Shown here one piece after another: positions 26,548 to 34,729 of a stretch of DNA of 64,000 bases. How positions within the stretch are numbered: the first letter of the stretch is position 1; each line of letters begins with the position of its first letter. The DNA is from Flavihumibacter fluminis (GTDB taxonomy: Bacteria; Bacteroidota; Bacteroidia; Chitinophagales; Chitinophagaceae). The notes under the pieces are model-generated. The model ran no database searches. It saw only the letters and a program-made list of their open reading frames with translations, and was not told the origin of the DNA. The translations under genes were made by a program, and so were the position numbers. The DNA lies in assembly GCF_021491375.1 (NCBI RefSeq), contig NZ_JAKEVY010000001.1:1054001-1118000 (forward strand), given 5' to 3'.

Positions 26548-29397
26548 TTAGAAAGGCTTCTTAGCCTCTGTTATCTTCTCAGGCATCAGGATAGCACTGA
26601 ATACATTCTTTCGGTTCAGCAGGAGTTTGGCAGCTTCCTGGATATCCTTCACCGTTAGTTTATTTACTTTTTCTTCATACTGCAGGAAATAGGACGGATC
26701 CTGTCCTTCAGAAGCCTGGCTCATCAGTTGCCGCAACCAGGTTCCATTTTCTTTCTGATTGGTTTTGTATTGTTCGATCCACTGTTTTTTCACCTTGTTC
26801 AGGTAGGAAGAATCCGGACCTTTTTTGGTGATCCAGTCAATCTCTGCATTCACTGCTTTCAACAATGTATCAACCTTTTCAGGTCCGCAGGGCAGTTGCA
26901 ATACGAATGAATAATTGGGATAAGGGAACTTAGCCACTTCCACAAAAAAGCCACCTCCGTAAATACCCTGGATTTTTTCTCTCAATTCTTCAATCACCCG
27001 GATATTCAGGATTTCAGCAATTGCCTGGGCTTTCAGTTCCATGTCCTGGCTATACTTGAGTTCCCCGGTATAGAAATTCAGGATCAGACTTTTCTGCTCC
27101 TTACCCTTCATCACCATCAGTTGTTTGTTACCGGAAATGGGCCTTACCTTATTATCCTTTTTCTCAAACTTCTGACCGCTAACCGGCAAACTACCCAGGT
27201 AGGTTTCCAGTAACGGGATCAGTTCCTCTTCTTTAAAACTTCCTACCAGTACGAACTGCATGCCGGTTGCATCCCCAATTCGTTCTTTATAGATTTCCAT
27301 GGTCCGGTCGAGGTTGATCTGTTTGAAATTTTCCACTTTAGGAAACACGACCGGAGCTTGTGGATTATTGTTGTACAATACCTGGTTCAGGGTATCGAGG
27401 AAGGCTGCCTGCGGATTCGCTGACAATGCTGCGTACTGTGCAACAGAACGCTGGATGAAGGAACGAAACAGCGCAGTGTCTTTCCTGGGTGATGTCACCT
27501 GCAGGTGAACCAGTTGCAATAAGGTTTCGATGTCCTTGTTTCCGGAAGACCCATTGAAACCATCTGAAACTTCTCCAATGGAGGGAGCCAGATTGACTGT
27601 TTTACCAGCCAGTGCTTTTTTCAGATCGGTGGGACTGAATTCGCCCACACCCATGGAAGAAATTACCTGTACTGCAAACTGCGCATTGTATTTGTCAGCT
27701 GCACCATAATAGTTTCTGCCTCCGTTTCTGGTTGCACCCAATAAGATCTGATCATTTTTAAAGGAAGTTGGCTTGAGGGTAACCATCACACCGTTGCTCA
27801 GGGTAAGTTTGGTAGTACCCATCGTTTTATCCAGCTCTTTTTTAACCACCTTACCTGCTTTAGGAGTAGCAGCCAATAAGGAACTGGCTACAGCTTTCTC
27901 TTCATAGGCTGTGATATTTTTAGAAGCAGCGGAGCTCACGATCGCCAGCAAATCAGCAGGTGCAGGCAAACTGCTGTTTGCATCCGGTTCAGGACCTGTA
28001 ACATATACCAGTTGATTGTCCTTTGCCAATGCATTCTTTCCGGTGGCATTCAGTTCTTCCAGGCTGATACCAGGCACCAGTTCTTTCACCAGCGCAAATT
28101 CCTTTTCGATTCCAGGAATAACTTCACCACTAAGGAAGTTGCGCACGTATTCGTCTATCCATACCTGTGATTCTGTTTTATCGCGGTTGTTATAAGAACG
28201 TTCCATTGAACTCAGCATGGATTTCTTTACTCTATCCAGCTCGGAAGCAGTGAATCCAAACTTGTTTACTCTTTCTAGTTCTGTAGTAAGCGCTTCCAGT
28301 CCTTTTTTGATATCACCGGTTCCAACAACTGCAACAGCCCGGAAATTCTCATGTCCTCTTACAAAATCACCATAGCCGGCTCCTGCCCCAACAAAGGGTG
28401 GATTCGCCTGCTGAGCTACTTCCTGCAGGCGCTGGTTCAGCATGCTTGAAAACAACTGACGAACCAGGTTGCGGCGATACCCTCCAACTGTCTTGTCTTC
28501 TTCTGCTGAAGTAATCGGGTAGTTCAGTGTGATGGAATACCCGGTTGCTTCTTTATCTGTAACCACTAAGGCTTCTTTTTTCAGGTATTCGGGAATTTTT
28601 ACCGTTTCCCGCTTTCTTTCATTAGCCGGATTTTTTAATCCTTCAAAATGTTTGCGGATCAGTTGTTCTGCCATGCCCGGTTCTACATCACCCACCACCA
28701 TTACTGCCATAAGATTAGGCCGATACCAGTCTTTATAGAAGCGGCGAATTGCATCCGGTTTGAAAGTCTTAATGACTTGCTCCGATCCAATCGGGAGTCG
28801 AGCTGCATATCTTGAACCTGCAAATAAAGCAGGATAAATCTGCCGCATCATGCGATCCTGTGCACCTTTACCCAGCCTGCTTTCTTCCAGAATGATGGCT
28901 CTTTCAGACTCGATGTCTTCATCCAGGTAAGTAACCTGGTGTGCCCAGTCTTCCAGCACCTGAAAACCTTTTTCCAGATTGCCGGGCTTATCGGTTGGGA
29001 TGGGCAGCATATAGACAGTTTCATCAAAACTGGTATAGGCATTCAGGTCATTTCCAAAACCCACACCGATATCCTGGAGGAAGGATACAATTTCATTCTT
29101 TTTGAAATTTTTAGTGCCGTTAAATGCCATATGTTCCGCCATATGCGCCAGGCCCAGCTGATCATCATCCTCATTATTGGAGCCGGCATTAATTACCAGG
29201 CGGAGTTCCACTTTATTTTCAGGCATTTTGTTGGATCGTATGTAGTAAGTCAATCCATTGCCAAGTTTGCCAATTTTTACAGATGGGTCAGGAGGAAGTA
29301 CAGCGTCCATGGATTGCTGCGCAAGTACTGTCCCGAGTTGTGTCACTAGGAACAGCAGCATCAATAAACACTTGCGAAACCAGGTGTTTTCTTTCAT
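26548..29397 (-). CDS. M16 family zinc metallopeptidase, secreted/periplasmic (PqqL-like)
   Basis: The 949-residue product has a signal peptide (CLLMLLFLVTQLGTVLA-Q) and two M16 halves. The N-terminal half has the inverted zinc motif HMAEH (85-89), and the third ligand Glu lies in the ESERAIILEES stretch. The second half lacks HxxEH, as usual for the inactive M16_C partner. M16 clamshell proteases cut peptides of limited length. It sits alone between terminators; pafA lies upstream on the same strand but has its own terminator. The substrate is unknown, perhaps peptides in the periplasm. Confidence 0.92.
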   Translation of the reverse strand: MKENTWFRKCLLMLLFLVTQLGTVLAQQSMDAVLPPDPSVKIGKLGNGLTYYIRSNKMPENKVELRLVINAGSNNEDDDQLGLAHMAEHMAFNGTKNFKKNEIVSFLQDIGVGFGNDLNAYTSFDETVYMLPIPTDKPGNLEKGFQVLEDWAHQVTYLDEDIESERAIILEESRLGKGAQDRMMRQIYPALFAGSRYAARLPIGSEQVIKTFKPDAIRRFYKDWYRPNLMAVMVVGDVEPGMAEQLIRKHFEGLKNPANERKRETVKIPEYLKKEALVVTDKEATGYSITLNYPITSAEEDKTVGGYRRNLVRQLFSSMLNQRLQEVAQQANPPFVGAGAGYGDFVRGHENFRAVAVVGTGDIKKGLEALTTELERVNKFGFTASELDRVKKSMLSSMERSYNNRDKTESQVWIDEYVRNFLSGEVIPGIEKEFALVKELVPGISLEELNATGKNALAKDNQLVYVTGPEPDANSSLPAPADLLAIVSSAASKNITAYEEKAVASSLLAATPKAGKVVKKELDKTMGTTKLTLSNGVMVTLKPTSFKNDQILLGATRNGGRNYYGAADKYNAQFAVQVISSMGVGEFSPTDLKKALAGKTVNLAPSIGEVSDGFNGSSGNKDIETLLQLVHLQVTSPRKDTALFRSFIQRSVAQYAALSANPQAAFLDTLNQVLYNNNPQAPVVFPKVENFKQINLDRTMEIYKERIGDATGMQFVLVGSFKEEELIPLLETYLGSLPVSGQKFEKKDNKVRPISGNKQLMVMKGKEQKSLILNFYTGELKYSQDMELKAQAIAEILNIRVIEELREKIQGIYGGGFFVEVAKFPYPNYSFVLQLPCGPEKVDTLLKAVNAEIDWITKKGPDSSYLNKVKKQWIEQYKTNQKENGTWLRQLMSQASEGQDPSYFLQYEEKVNKLTVKDIQEAAKLLLNRKNVFSAILMPEKITEAKKPF

Positions 29398-29440
29398 ATG
29401 TGTAAGATTTGTAAGTCGGCGAATCTACAATGTATATCAA

Positions 29441-29470
29441 AAAAAATCCCGGACTGTTGAACAGTCCGGG
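29441..29470 (-). terminator. intrinsic terminator of pafA
   Basis: CCCGGACTGTT (29448-29458) and AACAGTCCGGG (29460-29470) form an 11-bp perfect stem; on the minus strand it is followed by ATTTTTTTTGA. It lies 34 bp past the pafA stop codon. Confidence 0.9.
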
Positions 29471-29503
29471 TTAATATACCCGATTACCTCAGGATTCAAC
29501 TTA

Positions 29504-31156
29504 TCATGGTCTGATTGCCTCAATGACAGTACCTACAGTTCCATTCGGCATCTGAATATGCAGAAGGGCTGCAATTGTTGGAGCGATATCTGTCATATAA
29601 ACTTCCTTATTTGATTTTCCCGGCTTGATATTCCAACCATACCAAACAAGGGGTATATGCGCATCGTAAGGATTCCACAATCCGTGGGTGGTACCTGTTG
29701 GACCGCCATCGATGTATTGTGGGTACAGAACCAACTGGATATCACCACCGCGGTCGGGAGCATAGCCATTGGCAATCATGGATTTGATTTTGGCCGGCAG
29801 GGTTGTTTCTTCGAGTTCAGCGATATCAAACACGCGCATTACTTCAGGTTGTTTTTCCATGAAACGCACTACGGTTTCGATGATATCTTCCCTGTCAAGA
29901 TCCAGGCTGTCCATAACATATCTGTTCAGGTGAATCTGGTAGTTATACATACTGATCACCATATTAGGATAACCTGTTTTTGCTTTGAGAATAGCATTCA
30001 GTGTATCTCTGTATTTTCCGTCATCAAAAGTTCCTGCCGGTATTTTATGATCTTTCATATAACCGGGGATATGAGCAACACCATGATCTGCTGAAATAAA
30101 AAACAGGTATTGTCCTTTTCCAATTTCCTTATCCAGAAAATCAAAGAACTCACCCAGGTCTTTATCGAGGCGGAGATAGGTATCTTCCACTTCAACAGAA
30201 TTGGGCCCGAAGGAGTGGCCAATATAATCAGGTGACGACAAACTAACGGTAAGCATATCCGTAAAAGATCCCTTGCCTAATTTTTCACCCTTTAGTGCCG
30301 CCTTGGCGAGCTCGAGGGTCATGGTATTGCCATAGGGAGTAGATGAAATCGCCCCATAGTTTTTACCGATCATAGATTTCAGATCGTAGGGGTGCGCCAA
30401 TGCTTTGGCTCCCAGCGGCCTGCTTTTATAGGGCTTGTCTGCTCTCTCACTGTTCACATAGGTATCTATGGGATAGAGGGTATTCCAGCCTGTTTCATAT
30501 ATTTTATCCACCCACTTGGAGTCGTTGAAGGCTTTCACCCAGGTAGGTAACTCGTTGCGGTAATAGGTAGAAGTAATCCAGTTACCGGTACCACCATCGT
30601 ACCAGTAGGCACCATCGGCAGTATGGCCGGCAGGAAGGATACCACCTCTGTCTTTAATTGCTATACCGATAACTTTTGATCTGAAATTGGTTGCGAGTTT
30701 TAATTCATCCCCAATAGTGGTGGTATGCATGTTGCGGGGACTCATCATCCCTGCCTTGGAGCTGCTACCTACGGTTTGAACAGAGTTGTCTTCCACGCAA
30801 TAGACGATTCTTCGCTGACGCTGATCATACCAGGCATTTCCGGCGATCCCTGTAATAGCAGGTACACTGCCAGTATAAATGGTACTATGGCCGCAGGCGG
30901 TAACAGTTGGGGCGTAGGGAATGAAGGTATTTTCGTTGGAAAAGCCTTGTTTCAGGAGCCGGTTGAAACCACCATTAGGCAGGTAGCGATCCTGGTAACG
31001 ATAGAGGAAATCCCATCTCATCTGATCTACTACTAAGCCAATAACCAGTTTCGGGCGGCTGATACCGGATGCCTGCCCTGTTTTCTGTGTGGATTGGGCT
31101 GCCAGGTTCAAACTGGCAAGCGTGGCCATACAGAACACGAAGAAGCGTTGAAGCAT
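29504..31156 (-). CDS. pafA: alkaline phosphatase family protein, PafA type
   Basis: The 550-residue product has a signal peptide (FFVFCMATLASLNLAA-Q). The metal-binding Asp44 lies in LVVDQMRWDF, the Thr nucleophile in APTVTACGHSTIYTG (84 or 86), and further metal ligands in SSPDYIGHSFGPNS and ISADHGVAHIPGY. The Thr nucleophile and the TACGH context fit the PafA group of Bacteroidota phosphomonoesterases, which act in the periplasm and are made regardless of phosphate supply. It has an exact -7 box 14 bp before the ATG and shares a divergent gap with spt. Confidence 0.9.
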   Translation of the reverse strand: MLQRFFVFCMATLASLNLAAQSTQKTGQASGISRPKLVIGLVVDQMRWDFLYRYQDRYLPNGGFNRLLKQGFSNENTFIPYAPTVTACGHSTIYTGSVPAITGIAGNAWYDQRQRRIVYCVEDNSVQTVGSSSKAGMMSPRNMHTTTIGDELKLATNFRSKVIGIAIKDRGGILPAGHTADGAYWYDGGTGNWITSTYYRNELPTWVKAFNDSKWVDKIYETGWNTLYPIDTYVNSERADKPYKSRPLGAKALAHPYDLKSMIGKNYGAISSTPYGNTMTLELAKAALKGEKLGKGSFTDMLTVSLSSPDYIGHSFGPNSVEVEDTYLRLDKDLGEFFDFLDKEIGKGQYLFFISADHGVAHIPGYMKDHKIPAGTFDDGKYRDTLNAILKAKTGYPNMVISMYNYQIHLNRYVMDSLDLDREDIIETVVRFMEKQPEVMRVFDIAELEETTLPAKIKSMIANGYAPDRGGDIQLVLYPQYIDGGPTGTTHGLWNPYDAHIPLVWYGWNIKPGKSNKEVYMTDIAPTIAALLHIQMPNGTVGTVIEAIRP

Positions 31157-31170
31157 GATACTGTTTTTTA

Positions 31171-31178
31171 CAAATATA
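31171..31178 (-). promoter_or_regulatory. -7 element for pafA
   Basis: TATATTTG on the minus strand, exact match, 14 bp before the pafA ATG. Confidence 0.55.
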
Positions 31179-31193
31179 AACCCTTAAAAAAAC

Positions 31194-31201
31194 TACCTTT
31201 G
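31194..31201 (+). promoter_or_regulatory. -7 element for spt
   Basis: TACCTTTG, exact match to TAnnTTTG, 33 bp before the spt ATG. It lies back to back with the pafA box only 15 bp away. Confidence 0.6.
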
Positions 31202-31234
31202 CGACAATTTAAAAACACAAATTATTCATAACAT

Positions 31235-32491
31235 ATGGCAGATATCTTCGAGAAGCTGGTGAAAGATGGCGGACCGATAGGTCAGCACATGAAACGTGCG
31301 CATGGTTATTTCGCATTTCCGAAACTGGAAGGGGAACTGGGTAGCAGGATGTTTTTCAGGGGCAAGGAGCGAATTGTATGGAGCCTGAATAACTACCTGG
31401 GGCTTGCCAATCACCCTGAAACACGCAAGGCTGATACCCTGGCGGCGGAAAAATGGGGAATGGGATACCCTATGGGCGCGCGTATGATGAGTGGAAACAG
31501 CGTTTATCACGAAGAACTGGAAAAAGTATTGAGTGGATTTGTACAGAGAGAAGATGCCATGTTGCTGAATTTCGGCTACCAGGGCATTATGAGTTGTATT
31601 GATGCACTGGTAAATCGTCGCGATATCATTGTATACGATGCAGAATGTCATGCCTGTATCGTGGATGGTATCCGGATGCACCTGGGTTATAGCTATACCT
31701 TTAAGCATAACGATATCGAAGATTGTGAAAAGCAATTACAGCGCGCTGTGAAGATGGCGGAGAAAACAGGTGGTGGTATTCTCCTGATCACGGAAGGTGT
31801 ATATGGAATGAGTGGTGACCAGGGTAAGCTGAAAGAGATTGTTGCCTTAAAAGAAAAATACGAATTCCGTATCCTGATTGATGATGCGCATGGCTTTGGA
31901 GCAATGGGACCAACTGGTGCCGGAACTGATGAAGAACAAGGCTGCCAGGCTGGAATCGACCTGTATTTTTCAACCTTTGTAAAATCAATGGGAAGCATCG
32001 GGGCATTTATAGCCGGACCAAAAGATGTGCTATCCTACCTGCGGTACAATACACGTTCCCAGATCTTTGCGAAGAGCCTGCCCATGATCATCGTGGAAGG
32101 TATGCTGAAGCGTATGGAGATGTTAAAGACCATGCCGGAGCTGCGCGAAAAACTCTGGAAGGTGACCAATGCGCTGCAATCTGGTCTGAGAGAACGCGGA
32201 TTTGACCTGGGCAAAACCAACACCATGGTAACCCCGGTTTACATGAAAGGAGACGTGCCGGAAGCAACTGCCATGGTACTGGACCTGCGTGAAAATTATA
32301 ATATCTTCTGTTCTATAGTAGTGTATCCGGTAATCCCGAAGGGGCAGATTATTTACCGCCTGATTCCTACTGCAGCGCATACAGAGGAAGATATCAACCT
32401 CACGCTGAAAGCGTTCACCGAAACCAAAGCCAAGCTGGATGCCGGAGCTTATAAAGTGGCGGAGATTCCGGATATGGCGGAGGCGATGTAA
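31235..32491 (+). CDS. spt: alpha-oxoamine synthase, probable serine palmitoyltransferase
   Basis: The 418-residue product belongs to the PLP alpha-oxoamine synthase family (SPT, KBL, BioF). The PLP lysine is Lys250 in STFVKSMGSIGAF, the cofactor Asp/His are in ILIDDAHGFGAMG, and SGNSVYHEELE and ECHACIVDGIRM are conserved. The TFVKSMGS lysine context and 418-residue length resemble Bacteroidetes serine palmitoyltransferases, which join serine and acyl-CoA in the first step of sphingolipid synthesis. BioF or KBL remain possible. A GA-rich repeat starts right after its TAA, then a strong terminator. Confidence 0.8.
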   Translation: MADIFEKLVKDGGPIGQHMKRAHGYFAFPKLEGELGSRMFFRGKERIVWSLNNYLGLANHPETRKADTLAAEKWGMGYPMGARMMSGNSVYHEELEKVLSGFVQREDAMLLNFGYQGIMSCIDALVNRRDIIVYDAECHACIVDGIRMHLGYSYTFKHNDIEDCEKQLQRAVKMAEKTGGGILLITEGVYGMSGDQGKLKEIVALKEKYEFRILIDDAHGFGAMGPTGAGTDEEQGCQAGIDLYFSTFVKSMGSIGAFIAGPKDVLSYLRYNTRSQIFAKSLPMIIVEGMLKRMEMLKTMPELREKLWKVTNALQSGLRERGFDLGKTNTMVTPVYMKGDVPEATAMVLDLRENYNIFCSIVVYPVIPKGQIIYRLIPTAAHTEEDINLTLKAFTETKAKLDAGAYKVAEIPDMAEAM

Positions 32492-32580
32492 GGAACGTGA
32501 GACGTCAGACGTCAGATGTGAGATGTGAGAAGGGTATGGAAGATGGGGAAAGGAGAAAAGGAGGAAGGGAAGACGTGATC
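32492..32580 (+). repeat. GA-rich stop-adjacent repeat after spt
   Basis: GGAACGTGAGACGTCAGACG starts at the base after the spt stop and runs into TATGGAAGATGGGGAAAGGAG-like units, ending just before the terminator. It combines the GTGAGAC and ATGGAAGATGG modules. Confidence 0.8.
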
Positions 32581-32593
32581 ACTGATAAATAGA

Positions 32594-32630
32594 GAAGTGG
32601 GTACCAGGGGTCTGGTACCCACTTCTTTTT
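32594..32630 (+). terminator. intrinsic terminator of spt
   Basis: GAAGTGGGTACCAG (32594-32607) pairs perfectly with CTGGTACCCACTTC (32612-32625) around GGGT and is followed by TTTTT. Confidence 0.9.
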
Positions 32631-32639
32631 GGTAGTGGT

Positions 32640-32786
32640 TGAGTCAATTGCGGTGATCTATGAGCCAAATATGGGTAATTGTGAGCCAATTAAGGGTCGC
32701 CGTGAGCCAATTAGGGTGATTTTTGGGCCAATTTTATAGTAGTATGAGCCAATTAGTAGTTTTCATGAGCCATTTATACCTGGCTT
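32640..32786 (+). repeat. 21-bp phased array, seven TGAGCCAATT units
   Basis: Units start at 32640, 32661, 32682, 32703, 32724, 32745 and 32766, exactly 21 bp apart. Each begins with TGAGCCAATT or a 1-2 base variant (TGAGTCAATT, TGAGCCAAAT, TGGGCCAATT, TGAGCCATTT) followed by about 11 variable bases, often containing GGGT. Both strands have stops in all frames that I checked, so it is not coding. A second array of the same design lies at 62387. The rest of 32787-32887 shows no gene. Confidence 0.85.
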
Positions 32787-32887
32787 CCAAAACGCTGGCC
32801 GGTAGCCCTTAATTGCTGTAGCAGCGGCGGTTTCAGGGTAAAACAAGATCCAGGTCAGCCTTGTCATCAGATCAAAATTATTTATTC

Positions 32888-32927
32888 ATCCTATGTTATC
32901 CTACGCAATCCTACGTGATCCTTCGTC
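32888..32927 (+). repeat. 10-bp phased repeat, four ATCCTNCGNN units
   Basis: ATCCTATGTT, ATCCTACGCA, ATCCTACGTG and ATCCTTCGTC follow each other with no gap. The same unit in the same order recurs at 62544, also downstream of a 21-bp array. Confidence 0.8.
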
Positions 32928-32980
32928 TTTCATTTGACCCACTTACAGCCCAACACCATCCCAGGACCGCTAATCACATA

Positions 32981-33225
32981 CCCTTCTCCTTTTCTCCATC
33001 TTCCATACCCGTTTCCTTTGTCTCCTCTTCCATGCCTCCCGTCTCCTCTGTTTCCTTTCTACCTTGTCTCCTCTTCCATTCCTCCTTTCTTCCTTTTTTC
33101 CATTCTCCATGCTTCCATTCTCCTATGTCTCCGGTTTCCTTTGTTTCCTGTCTCCCTTCTCTCCATTCTTCCTTTCTTCCTTTCCTCCATCTTCCATTCT
33201 TCCTTGTCTCCCCTTCCATACACCC
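32981..33225 (-). repeat. long pyrimidine-rich (GA-rich on minus strand) repeat
   Basis: TTTCTCCATCTTCCAT, TTTGTCTCC, CTTCCATGCCTCC, TTCCATTCTCC and similar units fill 245 bp. It abuts the minus-strand hairpin terminator at 33229-33256, so the purine strand again lies downstream of a minus-strand transcript. Several long frames cross it on both strands and are artefacts. Confidence 0.8.
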
Positions 33226-33228
33226 CCC

Positions 33229-33256
33229 AAAAAAAATCCCGCCGAGAAACGGCGGG
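33229..33256 (-). terminator. intrinsic terminator on the minus strand
   Basis: CCCGCCG (33238-33244) pairs with CGGCGGG (33250-33256) around AGAAA; read on the minus strand eight T residues follow. It is 300 bp from the nearest minus-strand gene stop (33564), and only about 50 bp from a minus-strand promoter box at 33306-33313. Confidence 0.8.
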
Positions 33257-33300
33257 ATGCACTAATCAAATACCATTAACCATTAAACCTTATCCTATGA
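33229..33300 (-). ncRNA. candidate small RNA of about 70 nt
   Basis: A minus-strand exact -7 box (TATATTTG, 33313-33306) predicts a start near 33299, and a strong intrinsic terminator ends near 33229. Between them there is no reading frame longer than a few codons. The transcript would be an A/U-rich 5' half and a GC-rich terminal hairpin. It could instead be the decayed leader of a lost gene. The neighbouring 33314-33563 stretch is AT-rich and holds no gene that I can support. Confidence 0.4.
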
Positions 33301-33305
33301 AAATT

Positions 33306-33313
33306 CAAATATA
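33306..33313 (-). promoter_or_regulatory. -7 element for the candidate small RNA
   Basis: TATATTTG on the minus strand, exact match; no clear -33 TTG upstream. Confidence 0.4.
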
Positions 33314-33563
33314 AGATGTTAATGAGGAAACATTAGTTGCATCCTGCAATTTTTTTTGGAGTAGCATGAAAGAAGTTGACGAAAATCAATACTTCCTAAG
33401 TGCTTCCTTAAAAGAAAGCTGATTGATCCGTCAATTTTGACCCTGGGAGAGTCAATGAGAAGAAATCCTATGAAAAACCAACTATATAGATAGGAATTTG
33501 ATCAGAAACGTTGCAGGGGTGTTAAAACTATCTTGATTTTTTAATGTGTTTTTAATACTGTAA

Positions 33564-34088
33564 CTACCATTTCGTCTTCAATTGCTTGTGAAAAACAGGA
33601 AATGGGGTATTCGGATACGCTTTATCGCCAAAGTACTTGACGAAGGGTTCCAGCTCTTTGGGCATCATAAAGCCGGCTACCGCCTGGGGGGCCTCCCCTG
33701 GAGCAGGAATGATTACGGTACTTGGATAAGACAACTGCCCTCCGGTTAGGTAAATGGCAAAATCATTGGTCCGGTACTGTGGATTAAACTCAAATGTCTT
33801 TCCCATCCACTGGTAAGGAGTTTTAGCCTCCGCATTCAGCTTAACAGCATAAAAATGCTGGTTCAGATATTGCACCACTTTCGGGTTTTTATAGGTTCTT
33901 TTGTCCATCACTTTACACCATCCGCACCAGTCTGTATAAAGATCAATAAGAACCGGACGCGGAGCTGTTTTGGCAGCCTGCTCAGCTTCCTGCAAACTCA
34001 TCCAGCGTATATCCTTATCCGTTGTTTTTTGTGCGTTTAACATACTGCAACTGATGAGGAGGAATAAAAACCCAATAAACCTTGGCAT
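33564..34088 (-). CDS. exported thioredoxin-fold protein (WCGWC)
   Basis: From ATG 34088 the product is 174 residues, with signal peptide MPRFIGFLFLLISCSMLNAQ, a thioredoxin-fold domain with the redox pair in DWCGWCKVMDKRTYKNPKV, and the cis-Pro region near YPSTVII. This DsbD-gamma/thioredoxin_7 type usually acts on periplasmic disulfides. The frame continues upstream to 34121, but the signal peptide begins at 34088. The C-terminal half (GGQLSYPSTV..GFMMPKELEPF) completes the fold. It is divergent from ubiX. Confidence 0.85.
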   Translation of the reverse strand: MPRFIGFLFLLISCSMLNAQKTTDKDIRWMSLQEAEQAAKTAPRPVLIDLYTDWCGWCKVMDKRTYKNPKVVQYLNQHFYAVKLNAEAKTPYQWMGKTFEFNPQYRTNDFAIYLTGGQLSYPSTVIIPAPGEAPQAVAGFMMPKELEPFVKYFGDKAYPNTPFPVFHKQLKTKW

Positions 34089-34091
34089 GAT

Positions 34092-34099
34092 TACATTTG
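34092..34099 (+). promoter_or_regulatory. -7 element for ubiX
   Basis: TACATTTG, exact match, 23 bp before the ubiX ATG and directly beside the start of the divergent thioredoxin gene. Confidence 0.55.
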
Positions 34100-34122
34100 T
34101 TACTCTAAAATAACGAATCAAA

Positions 34123-34692
34123 ATGCAAAGAATTGTTATTGCTATTACTGGGGCTAGCGGATCAATTTATGCTCAACTGCTGATTGAGAAGCTTCTAAAA
34201 ATCAGGGAACAATGGGATGCATTGGGTATCGTTATGACTAAAAATGCCAAAGAAGTCTGGAAAACCGAACTTGACAATGAATCCTTCCTGGAATATGAAC
34301 AAGCCGGTGTGCGCTTTTTTGATAAATATGATTTCTCAGCCCCCTTTGCCAGCGGGTCGGGACAATACAATACGATGATTGTAGTGCCCTGTTCCATGGG
34401 AACACTGGGAAGAATTGCAGGCGGACAATCAGATGACCTGATTACCCGGGCCGCCGATGTTATCCTGAAAGAAAGAAGAAAGCTGATCTGTGTAGCCCGG
34501 GAAACCCCTTATAATCTCATCCATATCCGAAATATGGAAACCATCACCCTGGCAGGAGGAATTATTTGTCCGGCTACCCCTTCCTATTATTCCAGACCCC
34601 AAACAATTGAAGAACTGGCCGAAACAGTTGTTGACAGGGTGCTTGACCTTGCCGGACTGGACATACGTACATTCCGGTGGGGAAGCGATTGA
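34123..34692 (+). CDS. ubiX: flavin prenyltransferase UbiX
   Basis: The 189-residue product has the UbiX flavodoxin-like features: ITGASGSIYAQLLIEKL at the N-terminus (FMN phosphate), FASGSGQYNTMIVVPCSMGTLGRIAGGQSDDLITRAADVILKERRKL in the middle and the conserved RETPYN. UbiX makes prenylated FMN for UbiD-type decarboxylases. In an organism using menaquinone by the futalosine route, the partner may be a UbiD-like enzyme elsewhere in the genome; none is in this window. An AraC regulator follows with its own promoter box. Confidence 0.93.
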   Translation: MQRIVIAITGASGSIYAQLLIEKLLKIREQWDALGIVMTKNAKEVWKTELDNESFLEYEQAGVRFFDKYDFSAPFASGSGQYNTMIVVPCSMGTLGRIAGGQSDDLITRAADVILKERRKLICVARETPYNLIHIRNMETITLAGGIICPATPSYYSRPQTIEELAETVVDRVLDLAGLDIRTFRWGSD

Positions 34693-34702
34693 AATTCTTC
34701 CG

Positions 34703-34710
34703 TACTTTTG
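34703..34710 (+). promoter_or_regulatory. -7 element for the AraC-type regulator
   Basis: TACTTTTG, exact match, 19 bp before TTG 34730. The spacing supports the TTG start over the downstream ATG at 34781. Confidence 0.55.
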
Positions 34711-34729
34711 AATAACCAATTCTCATAAC

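Noticed and set aside
32640-32786. CRISPR array
   Set aside because: The period is only 21 bp, the variable parts are about 11 bp and the cores vary; no cas genes are near.
32974-33314. Several frames of 67-126 residues in the pyrimidine-rich tract
   Set aside because: All are repeat artefacts on both strands.
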